Positions 7,899 through 16,648 of a stretch of DNA of 64,000 bases are shown in pieces. This DNA comes from Rhizobium acidisoli (lineage in GTDB: Bacteria; Pseudomonadota; Alphaproteobacteria; Rhizobiales; Rhizobiaceae). Under the pieces are notes generated by a model, which had not been told where the DNA came from, searched no databases, and worked only from the letters and a program-made list of their open reading frames with translations. The DNA lies in NCBI RefSeq assembly GCF_002531755.2, contig NZ_CP034998.1, positions 434,001 to 498,000 of the forward strand. The letters run 5' to 3'. How positions within the stretch are numbered: the first letter of the stretch is position 1; each line of letters starts with the position of its first letter. A program made the position numbers and the translations under genes.

Positions 7899-8809
7899 GG
7901 CACATTGGTTTTGCGCTCCCGGGCCTTCACTGTTTGCTTGAGGTGACGCGGGATTCGCCGCAGGTCCGTGAACAGGACATCTGGAGCGAGTTTCGACTTC
8001 ATAACATCTTTTTCGACGGCCCCCATAATGATTGGCGCTCGGCCATGGCTGCGTCAGACGGATATAATGCGCCGGCTATTCTTGCCAAGGTTGTCGACGC
8101 GACACGCGCAGTTGTTCAGGGACGTGCCTCCTACGAGCGAGACACCGTGGTTTTCACGGAAAGAAGCTACTCGCATCCACTGCTTGCCTGGCTTCTCTAT
8201 GTCGCGTCCCGATCCGATCTTCGTTTGAGGGTGGTCGATTTTGGGGGCGCGTTGGGAAGTTCTTATTTCCAGCACCGTTCGGCCCTGGCGCATCTTGCGG
8301 AATTGAATTGGTGCGTTGTCGAGCAGCCTCACGTTGTTAGCGCGGGCCGAGCCGAATTTGAAGACGGAAGATTGAGCTTTTCCGACGGCCTGGATGAGGC
8401 AATTGATCGTGTGAGGCCAAACGTCGTTCTGCTCTCAGGTGTCCTTCAATATCTTGAACGTCCTTATGAATACCTCGATGATCTTCTGTCGAGAGGCGTG
8501 AAGTTCATACTTATCGATAGGACCGCAGCGCAGTTCGATGTCGCCGCCGCACCCTTTGTGCAGCATGTGCCGGCGTGGATCTACAGCGCGAGCTACCCGA
8601 TATGGTTCTTGAACGCGAAGGAAATGCAGGCCAGTTTTGCCAAGCATGATTATGAGGTTGTGGATCGTTTCCAACCAGCTGGAACATTTGGCTTAGTGAC
8701 GCCGCCGCCCTTGCAAGAATTGAAGCGTTGGGGCATTGGCGTTACACCAGCGCCTCAGCAGCACGAATGGCCGTATGTTGGCTGGTTTCTTCAGAAGCTG
8801 GAAATCTAG
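7895..8809 (+). CDS. Methyltransferase, TIGR04325 family
   Basis: A 304-residue putative SAM-dependent methyltransferase. The pattern matches the TIGR04325 family of polysaccharide-cluster methyltransferases: a DGYNAP motif near residue 54, the SAM-binding strand VVDFGGALGSSYF near 112-124, then SGVLQYLERPYEYL near 177. The target is probably a sugar hydroxyl or a modifying group. The start codon overlaps the preceding stop (ATGA). Codon use is visibly more AT-rich than in the backbone genes to the right, as in the rest of this cluster. The next gene starts two bases after its stop, so it is in the same operon. Substrate unknown. Confidence 0.75.
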   Translation: MRHIGFALPGLHCLLEVTRDSPQVREQDIWSEFRLHNIFFDGPHNDWRSAMAASDGYNAPAILAKVVDATRAVVQGRASYERDTVVFTERSYSHPLLAWLLYVASRSDLRLRVVDFGGALGSSYFQHRSALAHLAELNWCVVEQPHVVSAGRAEFEDGRLSFSDGLDEAIDRVRPNVVLLSGVLQYLERPYEYLDDLLSRGVKFILIDRTAAQFDVAAAPFVQHVPAWIYSASYPIWFLNAKEMQASFAKHDYEVVDRFQPAGTFGLVTPPPLQELKRWGIGVTPAPQQHEWPYVGWFLQKLEI

Positions 8810-8811
8810 CG

Positions 8812-10305
8812 ATGCGCGTGAATGTCATTATCCCTGTTTTCAATCGTCTGGAACACACCCGAAAGGTGTTGGACGCGCTGAGGAGTCAGACCATCTTTGA
8901 CGCCTTGACGATTGTCATCGTCAACGATGGTTCGACCGATGGAACCGCAGGATATCTGCAATCGCAGAGTGACGTGATTGAAATCCAGGGGGACGGCAAT
9001 CTCTGGTGGGGTGGGGCCATCGAGGAAGGGCTGAAACACGTTCTTCCCGCCTGTCGGCCGGACGATTATGTCCTATTCCTCAACAATGATACTTGGTTCG
9101 ACGACAATTTTGTTGAGACCCTGGTGCAAGCGTCCAAAGAAAACGGCGGAGCCGCGGTCGGAAGCGTCATCCATGAAGAGGGTCGCGATCCACCTCTCGT
9201 CAGCGTTGGGCCCAAAGTCAACATCAATCGGCTTGCCGTCTGGGATCTGCTCTCGGAATTGAGCGAAACGGAAAAACGGTTGCCAGCCAACCAGTATCGT
9301 GTCGATGCATTGAGTGGTCGAGGAACGCTCTATCCGGCGCAGCTGTTTCGGAAATATGGCGGTATGCGGCCGCACCTTCTGCCCCACTACATGGCTGATT
9401 ACGAAATCGCGATGCGCTTCGCGCGTGCGGGAGTGCCCTTAGTCGTCAGCAGCAAGGCAATTATCTACTCACCCCCGGTATATGGAAATGACGCGTCCAG
9501 ATTTTCTTGGCGAAAGCGATTGTTTGGCAAGCGTTCGTCTCACAACGTGTTTCAGCGTCTAATTTTTTACTCGCTTGTCGGGTCGCCGGTGCAACGCTTT
9601 ACCGCCCCGCTCCGTATGGCGTATTTCATGGGCAGGCGCGGTATTTTGGGAATGCTGCATGCAAGACTAAGGCATTTTGTCGTGTCTTTTCTCAAAGCGC
9701 GGCAACTGAGCAAAGTGAAGAGTCATGGCGTGAGCGTCGGTCGCGACGTTGTTTTCTATGGTACCCCTCTGTTGCAAAGGCATCCCGAGAGCGAGATTAG
9801 CCTTGGCGATCGTGTCGTGCTGTGTTCCGATTCGCGGTTTACGGCGCTGGCCCTGAACCATCCGGTGAAGATAGCTACCATTCGCGCGGGGTCGAGCATC
9901 ACTATCGGCGCTGATAGCGGCATTAGTGGCGCAACCATCGTCTCGGCCGTCCAGATTTCGATTGGCTCAGAGGTCCTCATGGGCGCCAACGTCGCGATAT
10001 TCGACACCGATTTTCATCCGGTACGCCCTGAAGGGCGCCGTCATTCGGACGTAGAAGCCGACGTAAAGACAGCACCAGTCCATATAGGGGACAATGTTTT
10101 CATTGGCACCAACGCGGTAGTCTTGCGTGGCACGGAGATAGGGCGTGATAGTGTTGTCGCGGCAGGGTCGATCGTGCGAGGAAAATTTCCTGCTGGCGCA
10201 ATAATTGCCGGAAATCCGGCGAAAGTTGTTGGTAGCGCCTATGGACAAGTCCAGGATCTTCCCGACCTGCTAACAGAAGATAGACATGAAGATAGCGATA
10301 TTTGA
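8812..10305 (+). CDS. Fusion: GT2 glycosyltransferase plus hexapeptide acyltransferase
   Basis: A 497-residue two-domain protein. Residues 1 to about 260 are a GT-A family 2 glycosyltransferase: VNVIIPVFNR at the N-terminus, VNDGSTDG near 40, and LFLNNDTWFDD near 86 supplying the metal-binding acidic motif. From about residue 304 to 480 the chain is a left-handed beta-helix acyltransferase of the maltose/galactoside acetyltransferase type, with repeats such as ISLGDRV, ISIGSEVLMGANV, VHIGDNVFIGTN and the closing IIAGNPAKVVG. The FDTDFHP motif carries the likely catalytic His. The ATG at 8812 is chosen over upstream in-frame codons because it fits the family N-terminus. One polypeptide may add a sugar and acetylate it. 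Confidence 0.85.
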   Translation: MRVNVIIPVFNRLEHTRKVLDALRSQTIFDALTIVIVNDGSTDGTAGYLQSQSDVIEIQGDGNLWWGGAIEEGLKHVLPACRPDDYVLFLNNDTWFDDNFVETLVQASKENGGAAVGSVIHEEGRDPPLVSVGPKVNINRLAVWDLLSELSETEKRLPANQYRVDALSGRGTLYPAQLFRKYGGMRPHLLPHYMADYEIAMRFARAGVPLVVSSKAIIYSPPVYGNDASRFSWRKRLFGKRSSHNVFQRLIFYSLVGSPVQRFTAPLRMAYFMGRRGILGMLHARLRHFVVSFLKARQLSKVKSHGVSVGRDVVFYGTPLLQRHPESEISLGDRVVLCSDSRFTALALNHPVKIATIRAGSSITIGADSGISGATIVSAVQISIGSEVLMGANVAIFDTDFHPVRPEGRRHSDVEADVKTAPVHIGDNVFIGTNAVVLRGTEIGRDSVVAAGSIVRGKFPAGAIIAGNPAKVVGSAYGQVQDLPDLLTEDRHEDSDI

Positions 10306-11419
10306 TACTTATTACGCGCGTTTTCTGAGTCGATTCTATGCGGCGCGGCGACAACTCTTAAAATCCAACTCAAGCGAGCAAACGGACGCTCTGCTTGAGG
10401 CTGCTTTCGGCACGTCCGATTTTTATTCGCGCCACCTGAAAGAGCTTGGTTGCGATGTCATCGATATCATCGGCAATTGCGTTCCGCTGCAATCGGCCTG
10501 GGCGCGGGAGAACAACGAACCGTTCAGTCCATGGGCAATGAAACTACCGCATCGGACATTTAGATTACCCTATGTCGGCGCCCGCCTGGCGGCACTCCCT
10601 GGCTTGCTCGAGGTGGCAATGGCGCGGGTCCGAACATTCAAGCCGGATGTCCTCTATTGTCAGGATCTCAGCTTTTTTCCGCCCCATGCTTTGACGGAAT
10701 TGAAAAAGACTGTGCCATTGATTGTGGGCCAAATCGCTTGTCCCCTGCCGCCGGACAACTTTCTGCGGCCCTATGACCTCATTCTGACATCCTTCCCGCA
10801 TTTCGTGCCGCGTTTTCATGAAATGGGCATAAAATCGGAATATTTCAGGATCGGCTTCGATACCCGGGTGCTCGATATCCTCGGCGATGTCCGACGCGAC
10901 GTGCCGGTGAGTTTCGTCGGAGGCATAAGCCGTCATCATGGCAAGGCGATACCGATGCTCGAACATCTCGCCGAAACCACGCCGATACAGTTTTTCGGCT
11001 ATGGTGCAGCAACACTTCCGCGCTCATCTCCCATTCGAAAGCGTCATAATGGGGAAGTCTGGGGTCCGGATATGTACCGCGCTCTGGCGCGCAGCCGGAT
11101 CACCATCAACAGGCATATCAATGTTGCCGAGACCAACGCCAATAACATGCGGCTTTACGAGGCGACCGGTGTCGGATCGCTGCTCATTACCGACCGGAAA
11201 GACAATCTCGGTGAGATTTTCGACGTCGGCAAGGAAGTGGTCGCCTATTCCAGCCCTGAGGAAGCCGCGGAACTCATCCGTTATTATATGGATCATCCCG
11301 ACGAGGCCGATGCCATCGCGAAGGCCGGCCAGGCCAGGACGTTGAAGGATCACACCTACAAGTCGAGAATGACGGAGTTGATGCCGATCCTCGGGAGACA
11401 TCTGGAGAAACAGGGCTGA
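10286..11419 (+). CDS. Glycosyltransferase, CgeB-like (GT-B)
   Basis: A 377-residue glycosyltransferase with GT-B architecture. The N-terminal half has KPDVLYCQDLSFF and a putative acceptor domain. The C-terminal half has VSFVGGISRHHG near residue 210, and INRHINVAETNANNMRLYEATGVGSLLITD near 270-300, the donor-binding region shared with the CgeB/Glyco_trans_1_2 family. It overlaps the 3' end of the GT2-acyltransferase gene by 20 bases and its stop overlaps the ATG of the methyltransferase that follows. It most likely adds one residue to the surface polysaccharide repeat on the cytoplasmic side of the membrane. Donor and acceptor are unknown. Confidence 0.78.
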   Translation: MKIAIFDTYYARFLSRFYAARRQLLKSNSSEQTDALLEAAFGTSDFYSRHLKELGCDVIDIIGNCVPLQSAWARENNEPFSPWAMKLPHRTFRLPYVGARLAALPGLLEVAMARVRTFKPDVLYCQDLSFFPPHALTELKKTVPLIVGQIACPLPPDNFLRPYDLILTSFPHFVPRFHEMGIKSEYFRIGFDTRVLDILGDVRRDVPVSFVGGISRHHGKAIPMLEHLAETTPIQFFGYGAATLPRSSPIRKRHNGEVWGPDMYRALARSRITINRHINVAETNANNMRLYEATGVGSLLITDRKDNLGEIFDVGKEVVAYSSPEEAAELIRYYMDHPDEADAIAKAGQARTLKDHTYKSRMTELMPILGRHLEKQG

Positions 11420-12231
11420 TGTCATTTGTTCGTACGACTCTCAACCGCTTTCCGGTATTGAAGAGCCGGCTGAAGCGATTGCGCGAACGGCTGCTGCCGG
11501 CGGCATCGGTATCCTCCAACTACGTAGAGATCGATTCAGCACGGCGAGACAGCGAAAGCTCGCGCCTTGCCGCATCTTGGAAAACGAGTGATCTGCCTGC
11601 ACGCCAGAGAGCGCTCGTCGAGCGCCAGTTGAAGGACTATCGCGGCGGCGCTTCCATCGATGTATTCGATGTTTTTACCGCTGCGCTGCGTAAAATCGAC
11701 AATCTCCCGGCCGCCGGTTCGTTGCTCGAAATCGGTTGCTCCAGCGGATATTACTCCGAGGTCCTGGAGGTAAATGGCCTGCCGTTGCGCTATCACGGCT
11801 GCGATTATTCCGATGCCTTCATCGACATGGCGCGCAGCATCTATCCGGCACTGCCGTTCGACGTGGAGGACGCAACGCGGCTCAGCTATCTGGATAATGC
11901 TTTTGATGTCGTGGTTTCGGGATGCTGCCTGCTGCATATTGCCGACTACGAAGCGGCGATCGCAGAAAGCGCCCGCGTCGCCAAAGACTACGTCATCTTT
12001 CACCGTACTCCCGTCGTCTATGGCGAACCGACCAAGTATTTCCGCAAGCAGGCCTATGGCATCGAGACCATGGAAATCCATTTTTCCGAACCAGAGCTTT
12101 TGGACAGCTTTCGGGTTCACGGCCTCGAAGTCCTGGCGACCTTCACGCTGAATGAAAACGCGGACCCGCGTGACAGCAGCAAGGGCAATGCAAACCGGAC
12201 CTATTTGTGCAGGAAACAATCTCAATCATGA
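11419..12231 (+). CDS. Class I SAM-dependent methyltransferase
   Basis: A 270-residue methyltransferase. SAM-binding motif I is LLEIGCSSGYY near residue 103, followed by YHGCDYSDAFIDMA (motif II region) near 125 and DVEDATRLSYLDNAFDVVV near 145-163. This is the Methyltransf_11 pattern. The first 70 residues are basic and probably shape an acceptor site. The gene starts on the last base of the preceding stop codon and its TGA overlaps the ATG of the following glycosyltransferase, so it belongs to the polysaccharide operon. O-methylation of a sugar residue in the repeat unit is the likely role, as O-methyl sugars are common in rhizobial O-antigens, but the target is not determined. Confidence 0.8.
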   Translation: MSFVRTTLNRFPVLKSRLKRLRERLLPAASVSSNYVEIDSARRDSESSRLAASWKTSDLPARQRALVERQLKDYRGGASIDVFDVFTAALRKIDNLPAAGSLLEIGCSSGYYSEVLEVNGLPLRYHGCDYSDAFIDMARSIYPALPFDVEDATRLSYLDNAFDVVVSGCCLLHIADYEAAIAESARVAKDYVIFHRTPVVYGEPTKYFRKQAYGIETMEIHFSEPELLDSFRVHGLEVLATFTLNENADPRDSSKGNANRTYLCRKQSQS

Positions 12232-13199
12232 CGACCTACTTCTGTACCCTTTTCGACAACGGCTATCTCATCAAGGGCATGGCCATGATGGAGAGCCTCG
12301 TCCAGTGGTGCCCGGACGCGCATATTTTTGTGCTCTGCATGGATCAGAAGGCCGAGGAGATACTGACCGCCTTCAACCGATCCTACATCACCTGCATTCC
12401 TCTTGCCGACCTGGAGACGCCGGAACTCCTGGATGTCAAGAAATCGCGCGGTGTTGCCGAATATTGCTGGACCTTGTCTCCGTGCCTCCCGGCCTACCTG
12501 CTGGAAAACCACCCGGAGGTCGATTTCATCACCTATCTCGACTCCGATCTGCTCTTCTATTCGTCGATCCAGCCCATCCTCGACGAAATCGGCGATAATT
12601 CCATCGCAATTATTGAGCATCGTTTTGCCCCGCGGCTGAAAGACAGAGAAGTGAACGGCCGTTTCTGCGTGGAATGGGTGAGTTTCCGACGCGACGAGGA
12701 GGGAATGCGCTGTCTGGCCCGCTGGCGCGAGCAGTGCATCGAATGGTGCTACTACCGCCTCGAAGACGGTAAAATGGGCGACCAAAAATATCTGGACGAA
12801 TGGCCAGATATCTATCCGAACTGCCGTATCATCGAACATCCGGGAGCCGGGGTTGCGCCCTGGAATTACGAAAAGCTGCATTTTACCGAGGATGCGTCCG
12901 GGCAGATCAAGGTAGACGGTTCACCTTTGATTTTCTATCACTTCCATCAGTTCCAACTGCTGGCCAATGGCAAGTTCGATCGACTGTCGGCTTTTTACAC
13001 CGCCGTATGCGAGGAACCGGTTGCTGCCTACGAGGCTTACGAGCGCGCGCTGATACGGACGCTGAATGCGATCAGGGCGATTTCCCCCGGCTTTTCCGGC
13101 GGCCTTCGTCCTTTTCGTATTGTGGCGATCCGCAGATGGGTGCAGCGTCATGTACCGCTACCGATCAAGCGCTTTCTGCACCATTTCATTCGGTATTGA
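12228..13199 (+). CDS. Glycosyltransferase, GT8-like with DxD motif
   Basis: A 323-residue GT-A type glycosyltransferase. The start FCTLFDNGYLIKGMAMMESL and the metal-binding DSD at residues 105-107 (TYLDSDLLF) match proteins annotated as glycosyltransferases in rhizobial polysaccharide loci. The later GDQKYLDEWP near 187 resembles the nucleotide-sugar pocket of GT8 enzymes. The ATG at 12228 overlaps the methyltransferase stop (ATGA); a GTG at 12207 would add seven residues. This is the last gene of the rightward run. It is convergent with rfbB, 44 bases away. Which sugar is transferred is not known. Confidence 0.75.
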   Translation: MTTYFCTLFDNGYLIKGMAMMESLVQWCPDAHIFVLCMDQKAEEILTAFNRSYITCIPLADLETPELLDVKKSRGVAEYCWTLSPCLPAYLLENHPEVDFITYLDSDLLFYSSIQPILDEIGDNSIAIIEHRFAPRLKDREVNGRFCVEWVSFRRDEEGMRCLARWREQCIEWCYYRLEDGKMGDQKYLDEWPDIYPNCRIIEHPGAGVAPWNYEKLHFTEDASGQIKVDGSPLIFYHFHQFQLLANGKFDRLSAFYTAVCEEPVAAYEAYERALIRTLNAIRAISPGFSGGLRPFRIVAIRRWVQRHVPLPIKRFLHHFIRY

Positions 13200-13243
13200 G
13201 GTCAGGTTTAGCGGCGAGCGAGAAAGGACCCGCGTCTTGCGGC

Positions 13244-14299
13244 CTACTGGTACTGACGGTCGATCCATTGGCGGTAGCTGCCGCTCGTGACGTTTTCTGT
13301 CCAGGCTTCGTTGGCAAGATACCATTCGACAGTCTTGCGAATGCCCGTATCGAACGTTTCCCTCGGGCGCCAGTTGAGTTCCCGCTCGATTTTGGCCGCA
13401 TCGATGGCGTAACGGCGATCATGGCCGGGGCGGTCACGCACCAAAGTGATCTGGGACTTGTAGCTCGCCCGGTCGGGCAACGGTCTTAATTCGTCAAGGA
13501 TCTCGCAGAGCGTATTGACCACCGACAGGTTGGTCAGCTCATTTCTGCCGCCGACATTATAGGTTTCCCCGACCTTTCCACTCTCCAGAACGCGTCGGAT
13601 CGCGCTGCAATGATCCTTGACGAAAAGCCAGTCGCGTACCTGCATTCCGTCCCCGTAGATCGGAATCTGTTTGCCCGAGAGGGCATTGTGGATGACCAGG
13701 GGAATAAGCTTCTCGGGAAAATGATAGGGGCCGTAGTTGTTCGAACAGTTCGTCGTCAGCACCGGTAAGCCGTAGGTGTGATGATAGGCGCGAACCAGAT
13801 GATCACTGGCCGCCTTGCTCGCGGAATAAGGGCTGTTTGGTTCGTATTTGCGATCTTCGCTGAAGGCCGCTTCCGCGGGAGCAAGCGAACCGTAGACTTC
13901 GTCGGTCGATACATGAAGAAAACGAAAGCTCTCCCGGAAGGTTTCATCCTGCAAGGCAAGAAATCCGCGGATGGCCTCCAACAGGCGAAACGTGCCGACG
14001 ACATTCGTCTGGATAAATTCTTCAGGCCCGTGGATCGATCGGTCCACGTGGCTTTCGGCCGCGAAATTCAGGACCGCACGGGGGCGATGGGACCGAAGCA
14101 GTCCCGCAACCAGGTCGTAGTCCGCGATGCTGCCTTTGACAAAGAGATGGCGCGGGTCGTTCCAGACGGAGGCGAGGTTCTCCAGATTGCCGGCATAGGT
14201 CAGCACATCGAGGTTGACGATCGGCTCATCATGAAGCGCAAGCCAATCGAGCACGAAGTTCGCACCGATGAAACCAGCTCCCCCCGTCACCAGGATCAT
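13244..14299 (-). CDS. rfbB: dTDP-glucose 4,6-dehydratase
   Basis: A 351-residue RfbB/RmlB enzyme converting dTDP-glucose to dTDP-4-keto-6-deoxyglucose. The NAD-binding GGAGFIGANF opens the protein, HVSTDEVYG (about 130) supplies the Thr-Asp-Glu catalytic group, and YSASKAASD (about 157) the Tyr-Lys pair. RDWLFVKDHC and YNVGG are standard C-terminal motifs. Length is normal. It lies alone on the minus strand between plus-strand genes, without rfbA, rfbC or rfbD beside it, so the activated glucose and the onward steps must come from elsewhere. The 172-base gap to gmd is the likely divergent promoter region. Confidence 0.93.
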   Translation of the reverse strand: MILVTGGAGFIGANFVLDWLALHDEPIVNLDVLTYAGNLENLASVWNDPRHLFVKGSIADYDLVAGLLRSHRPRAVLNFAAESHVDRSIHGPEEFIQTNVVGTFRLLEAIRGFLALQDETFRESFRFLHVSTDEVYGSLAPAEAAFSEDRKYEPNSPYSASKAASDHLVRAYHHTYGLPVLTTNCSNNYGPYHFPEKLIPLVIHNALSGKQIPIYGDGMQVRDWLFVKDHCSAIRRVLESGKVGETYNVGGRNELTNLSVVNTLCEILDELRPLPDRASYKSQITLVRDRPGHDRRYAIDAAKIERELNWRPRETFDTGIRKTVEWYLANEAWTENVTSGSYRQWIDRQYQ

Positions 14300-14471
14300 A
14301 TTTTCCCCCTTGGAGATTTGACAGTTTGGAGAGTTCTAGTCTCATTGTGCGAGTCCCACGTCAACCGAAGAGATCGAAGATGCTGGCATGGCTGTAAGTC
14401 ATGGGGGTTGCGCTAGTTCGGCCGTTTCCATAAACACATCCCGAAGATTGTATCGAAAGACGATGTGAAAA

Positions 14472-15533
14472 ATGACAAAAACCGCGCTGATTACTGGGGT
14501 GACCGGTCAGGATGGTGCCTATCTGGCCGAATTGCTTTTGAGCAAAGGCTATACGGTGCATGGCATCAAGCGGCGATCCTCGTCTTTCAACACCGGCCGT
14601 ATCGAGCACATCTATCAGGATCCGCATGAAACCCATCCGCGCTTTATCCTCCACTATGGCGATATGATCGACTCGACCAATCTGCTGCGCATCGTGCAGC
14701 AGACACAGCCCGACGAAATCTACAACCTCGCCGCACAAAGCCACGTCGGCGTTAGTTTCGAAACGCCCGAATATACGGCGGATGCCGATGGTATCGGGAC
14801 ATTGAGGCTGCTCGAAGCGATCCGTATTCTGCGACTCGAGGAAAAGACCCGGTTCTACCAGGCATCGACATCGGAACTCTACGGTCTAGTGCAGGAAGTG
14901 CCGCAGAACGAGAAGACGCCCTTTTACCCGCGCTCTCCCTATGCCGCAGCCAAGCTCTATGCCTATTGGATCGTCGTGAATTATCGCGAGGCCTATGGCA
15001 TGCATGCGTCGAACGGCATTCTTTTCAACCACGAAAGCCCGCTTCGCGGCGAAACCTTCGTCACGCGCAAGATTACGATGGCGGTGGCCGCCATCCATCT
15101 GGGGCGGCAGGATAAGCTTTTCCTCGGCAATCTCGACGCCAAGCGTGACTGGGGCCACGCGCGTGAATATGTCGAGGGCATGTGGCGCATGCTGCAGCAG
15201 GACGAGCCGGATGACTACGTCTTGGCAACGGGTGAGACGACCAGCGTCCGACAGTTTGTCGAGTGGGCCTTTGCCGACGTCGGCATTACTTTGGAATGGA
15301 AGGGATCGGGCGTGGATGAAAAGGGCTACGACGCGGCCTCCGGTGCCTGCCTTGTGGAAATCGACCCCCGGTATTTCCGCCCGACGGAAGTCGACCTTTT
15401 GCTTGGCGACCCGACCAAGGCACGTCAGAAATTAGGCTGGCACCACAAGACCCCGGTTCGTGAACTCGCCGCCGAAATGGTGCGTGAAGATATCAAGCAC
15501 TGGAAGGCCCTGAACAGCAGGAAAGAGAGCTGA
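14472..15533 (+). CDS. gmd: GDP-mannose 4,6-dehydratase
   Basis: A 353-residue Gmd, making GDP-4-keto-6-deoxymannose from GDP-mannose. The cofactor motif [14 protein letters not shown] is at the N-terminus, [13 protein letters not shown] (about 35-47) is the Gmd-specific NADP contact, STSELYG (about 135) gives the Thr-Glu pair, and [12 protein letters not shown] (about 155) the catalytic Tyr-Lys. Length is normal. The next gene, fcl, starts immediately after its stop, so the two form the GDP-L-fucose module. The same intermediate could alternatively be reduced to GDP-rhamnose or GDP-6-deoxytalose by an enzyme outside the window. Confidence 0.95.
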   Translation: MTKTALITGVTGQDGAYLAELLLSKGYTVHGIKRRSSSFNTGRIEHIYQDPHETHPRFILHYGDMIDSTNLLRIVQQTQPDEIYNLAAQSHVGVSFETPEYTADADGIGTLRLLEAIRILRLEEKTRFYQASTSELYGLVQEVPQNEKTPFYPRSPYAAAKLYAYWIVVNYREAYGMHASNGILFNHESPLRGETFVTRKITMAVAAIHLGRQDKLFLGNLDAKRDWGHAREYVEGMWRMLQQDEPDDYVLATGETTSVRQFVEWAFADVGITLEWKGSGVDEKGYDAASGACLVEIDPRYFRPTEVDLLLGDPTKARQKLGWHHKTPVRELAAEMVREDIKHWKALNSRKES

Positions 15534-16487
15534 GTGTCCGACTTGTCCAACAAGAAAATCTGGGTGGCCGGCCATCGAGGCATGGTGGGCAGCGCGCTTG
15601 TGCGCAGGCTTCACTCAGAAAATTGCAATGTCATCACGGCAACGCGGCAGGAGCTTGATCTCAAACGGCAGGACGAAGTCGAGAGATTCGTCCAGACGAA
15701 CCGGCCGGACGCGATCATCCTCGCTGCTGCAAAGGTTGGCGGCATTCTGGCGAACGATACCTTCCCGGCCGATTTCCTCTACGATAATCTGATTATTGAA
15801 GCCAATATCTTCGAAGCCGCGCATCGTAGCGGCGTCGACAGGCTTCTGTTCCTGGGCTCAAGCTGTATTTATCCCAAATTTGCGCCGCAGCCGATATCTG
15901 AAGATGCGCTTCTGACCGGCCCGCTTGAGCCGACCAACGAGTGGTATGCGGTCGCCAAGATTGCCGGGATCAAGCTGGCGGAAGCCTACCGCAAGCAGCA
16001 CGGGCGCAATTACATTTCCGCCATGCCCACCAACCTCTATGGCCCGGGCGATAATTTCGATTTGCAATCCAGTCATGTTCTGCCGGCGCTGATTCGCAAA
16101 GCGCACTTCGCAAAGGTGACGGGGGCATCCGAAATTGCCATCTGGGGAAGCGGAAGGCCACGACGGGAATTCCTCCATGTTGATGATTGCGCGGATGCAC
16201 TGGTTTTTCTGTTGAAGAACTATTCCGACGCACAGCACGTCAATGTCGGTTCGGGAGAGGATATCGAAATCATCGAGCTCACGCGGTTGGTTTGCCGTGT
16301 TGTCGGTTACGAAGGAAATATCACTCACGACCTCTCCAAGCCGGACGGCACGCCGCGTAAACTCATGAGCACCGACAAGCTGAAGAACATGGGCTGGAAG
16401 CCGCGCATCTCGCTGGAGGAAGGTATCCGCGCAGTGTATGATTGGTTTCTGAAGTTCGAAGGCAACGCCGCCGTGACGCGACAATAG
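15534..16487 (+). CDS. fcl: GDP-L-fucose synthase
   Basis: A 317-residue GDP-4-keto-6-deoxymannose 3,5-epimerase/4-reductase (Fcl/WcaG) that finishes GDP-L-fucose. Visible are VAGHRGMVGSALVRRL for NADPH binding, LGSSCIYPKFAPQP (about 105-118) with the active-site Ser and Cys, NEWYAVAKIAG (about 135) with the Tyr-Lys pair, and GSGRPRREFLHVDD (about 202). The start is a GTG directly abutting the gmd TGA, which implies coupled translation. Fucose is a usual component of rhizobial O-antigen and core sugars, in keeping with the polysaccharide cluster. No further gene follows on this strand for about 2.8 kb. Confidence 0.94.
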   Translation: MSDLSNKKIWVAGHRGMVGSALVRRLHSENCNVITATRQELDLKRQDEVERFVQTNRPDAIILAAAKVGGILANDTFPADFLYDNLIIEANIFEAAHRSGVDRLLFLGSSCIYPKFAPQPISEDALLTGPLEPTNEWYAVAKIAGIKLAEAYRKQHGRNYISAMPTNLYGPGDNFDLQSSHVLPALIRKAHFAKVTGASEIAIWGSGRPRREFLHVDDCADALVFLLKNYSDAQHVNVGSGEDIEIIELTRLVCRVVGYEGNITHDLSKPDGTPRKLMSTDKLKNMGWKPRISLEEGIRAVYDWFLKFEGNAAVTRQ

Positions 16488-16535
16488 CTGTCGGCATCCA
16501 GAACTCCAAAGGGTGGCGATTGGCGTGACATGTCA

Positions 16536-16554
16536 GCCGCCAGCTTTAGGCGGC
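16536..16554. other. Hairpin after fcl
   Basis: A GCCGCC arm at 16536-16541 pairs with GGCGGC at 16549-16554 around a 7-base loop, in the gap between fcl and the convergent acyltransferase gene. There is no clear T-run on either side, so it is at best a weak or Rho-assisted terminator for gmd-fcl. The rest of the 16488-16648 gap shows no supported gene. Confidence 0.3.
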
Positions 16555-16648
16555 GTGGCTGCTACCCTAGTCGAGACGATGGGGTATGCCGAAAGTCCGA
16601 ACTTGAACATCAAGTTCACCGTCGGTCCCGGCGTCTGTCTGCTTGATC

